A DNA stretch of 14,184 nt from Propionibacteriaceae bacterium (lineage in GTDB: Bacteria; Actinomycetota; Actinomycetes; Propionibacteriales; Propionibacteriaceae): positions 1-14,184 of the forward strand of contig JAGXHS010000146.1 of assembly GCA_024636075.1 (NCBI GenBank), in the 5' to 3' direction. Under the pieces are notes generated by a model. That model had not been told where the DNA came from, did not search any database, and was given only the letters and a program-made list of their open reading frames with translations. This document shows, one piece after another, positions 14,151 through 14,184 of the stretch. A program made the translations under genes and the position numbers. The number at the start of each line of letters is the position of its first letter. Position 1 is the stretch's first letter.

Positions 14151-14184
14151 TCAGCGCACCGAGACGTGCACGTGATCGTAGTGA
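14151..14184 (-). CDS. C-terminus of a probable secreted cell-wall-associated protein (partial)
   Basis: The last ten codons of a minus-strand gene read HYDHVHVSVR followed by TGA (14153-14151); the rest lies outside the window. The H-Y-D-H-V-H-V ending is a pattern I know from the C-terminus of actinobacterial exported proteins with a peptidase M15-like or ARB-07466-type domain, where the histidines and aspartate belong to a metal-site-like motif. The other two frames are either closed early or lack such a pattern. With only ten residues the family call is tentative, but the frame and direction fit the hairpins just downstream. Confidence 0.5.
   Translation of the reverse strand, partial: HYDHVHVSVR

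Noticed and set aside
14062..14172. Small plus-strand frame starting MDLVDDAITRT
   Set aside because: No ribosome site, overlaps the hairpins and the right-end minus-strand gene; length expected by chance.
1..14184. Mobile element, CRISPR array or phage signature
   Set aside because: No transposase or integrase motif, no evenly spaced repeats and no terminal inverted repeats were seen on either strand.

Overview
The window is GC-rich DNA from an actinobacterium. The signs are strong G/C bias at third codon positions, GTG and TTG starts as well as ATG, AAGGAGG-type ribosome sites, and protein families typical of the phylum. A Propionibacteriaceae-like host is possible, but that is only an impression.

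The core, about 1.2 to 11.5 kb, is a locus for making and exporting a surface polysaccharide (exopolysaccharide or capsule) by the Wzy-dependent route. At its left is a polyprenyl-phosphate sugar-1-phosphate transferase (priming enzyme, + strand, 1218-2669). It converges on a minus-strand gene (2849-3811) that encodes one protein resembling Alg14 fused to Alg13, a likely second-sugar glycosyltransferase. From the 239-base divergent region 3812-4050 a tightly packed plus-strand operon starts: a Wzz-like chain-length protein, a Wzy/O-antigen-ligase-type membrane protein, a hexapeptide acyltransferase, a GT2 glycosyltransferase, a second hexapeptide acyltransferase, another GT2, and a GT4 glycosyltransferase (4051-10644). 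Several of these genes overlap by a few bases (ATGA junctions), which suggests translational coupling. A putative rhamnosyltransferase-family gene (10610-11491, minus) meets the operon tail to tail, overlapping it by 35 bases.

Together the genes can prime a lipid carrier, extend it with up to five further sugars, acylate the repeat unit, polymerise it and set chain length. A Wzx-type flippase, a BY-kinase/phosphatase pair and nucleotide-sugar synthesis genes are not in the window and must lie elsewhere if the pathway is complete.

The flanks look like ordinary chromosome. On the left is an aldo/keto reductase (187-1011, +), divergent from the first codons of an unidentified minus-strand gene cut by the window edge (1-71). 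On the right are glucose-6-phosphate isomerase (11583-13256, minus), a small predicted lipoprotein (13544-13918, minus), and the last codons of a minus-strand gene ending in HYDHVHVSVR, typical of secreted cell-wall-type proteins (14151-14184).

I see no transposase, integrase, CRISPR array, tRNA or rRNA. I do not see a clearly new biological system. The most unusual parts are the single-chain Alg14-Alg13-like enzyme in inverted orientation, the operator-like palindrome before the operon, and the split, incomplete gene set.
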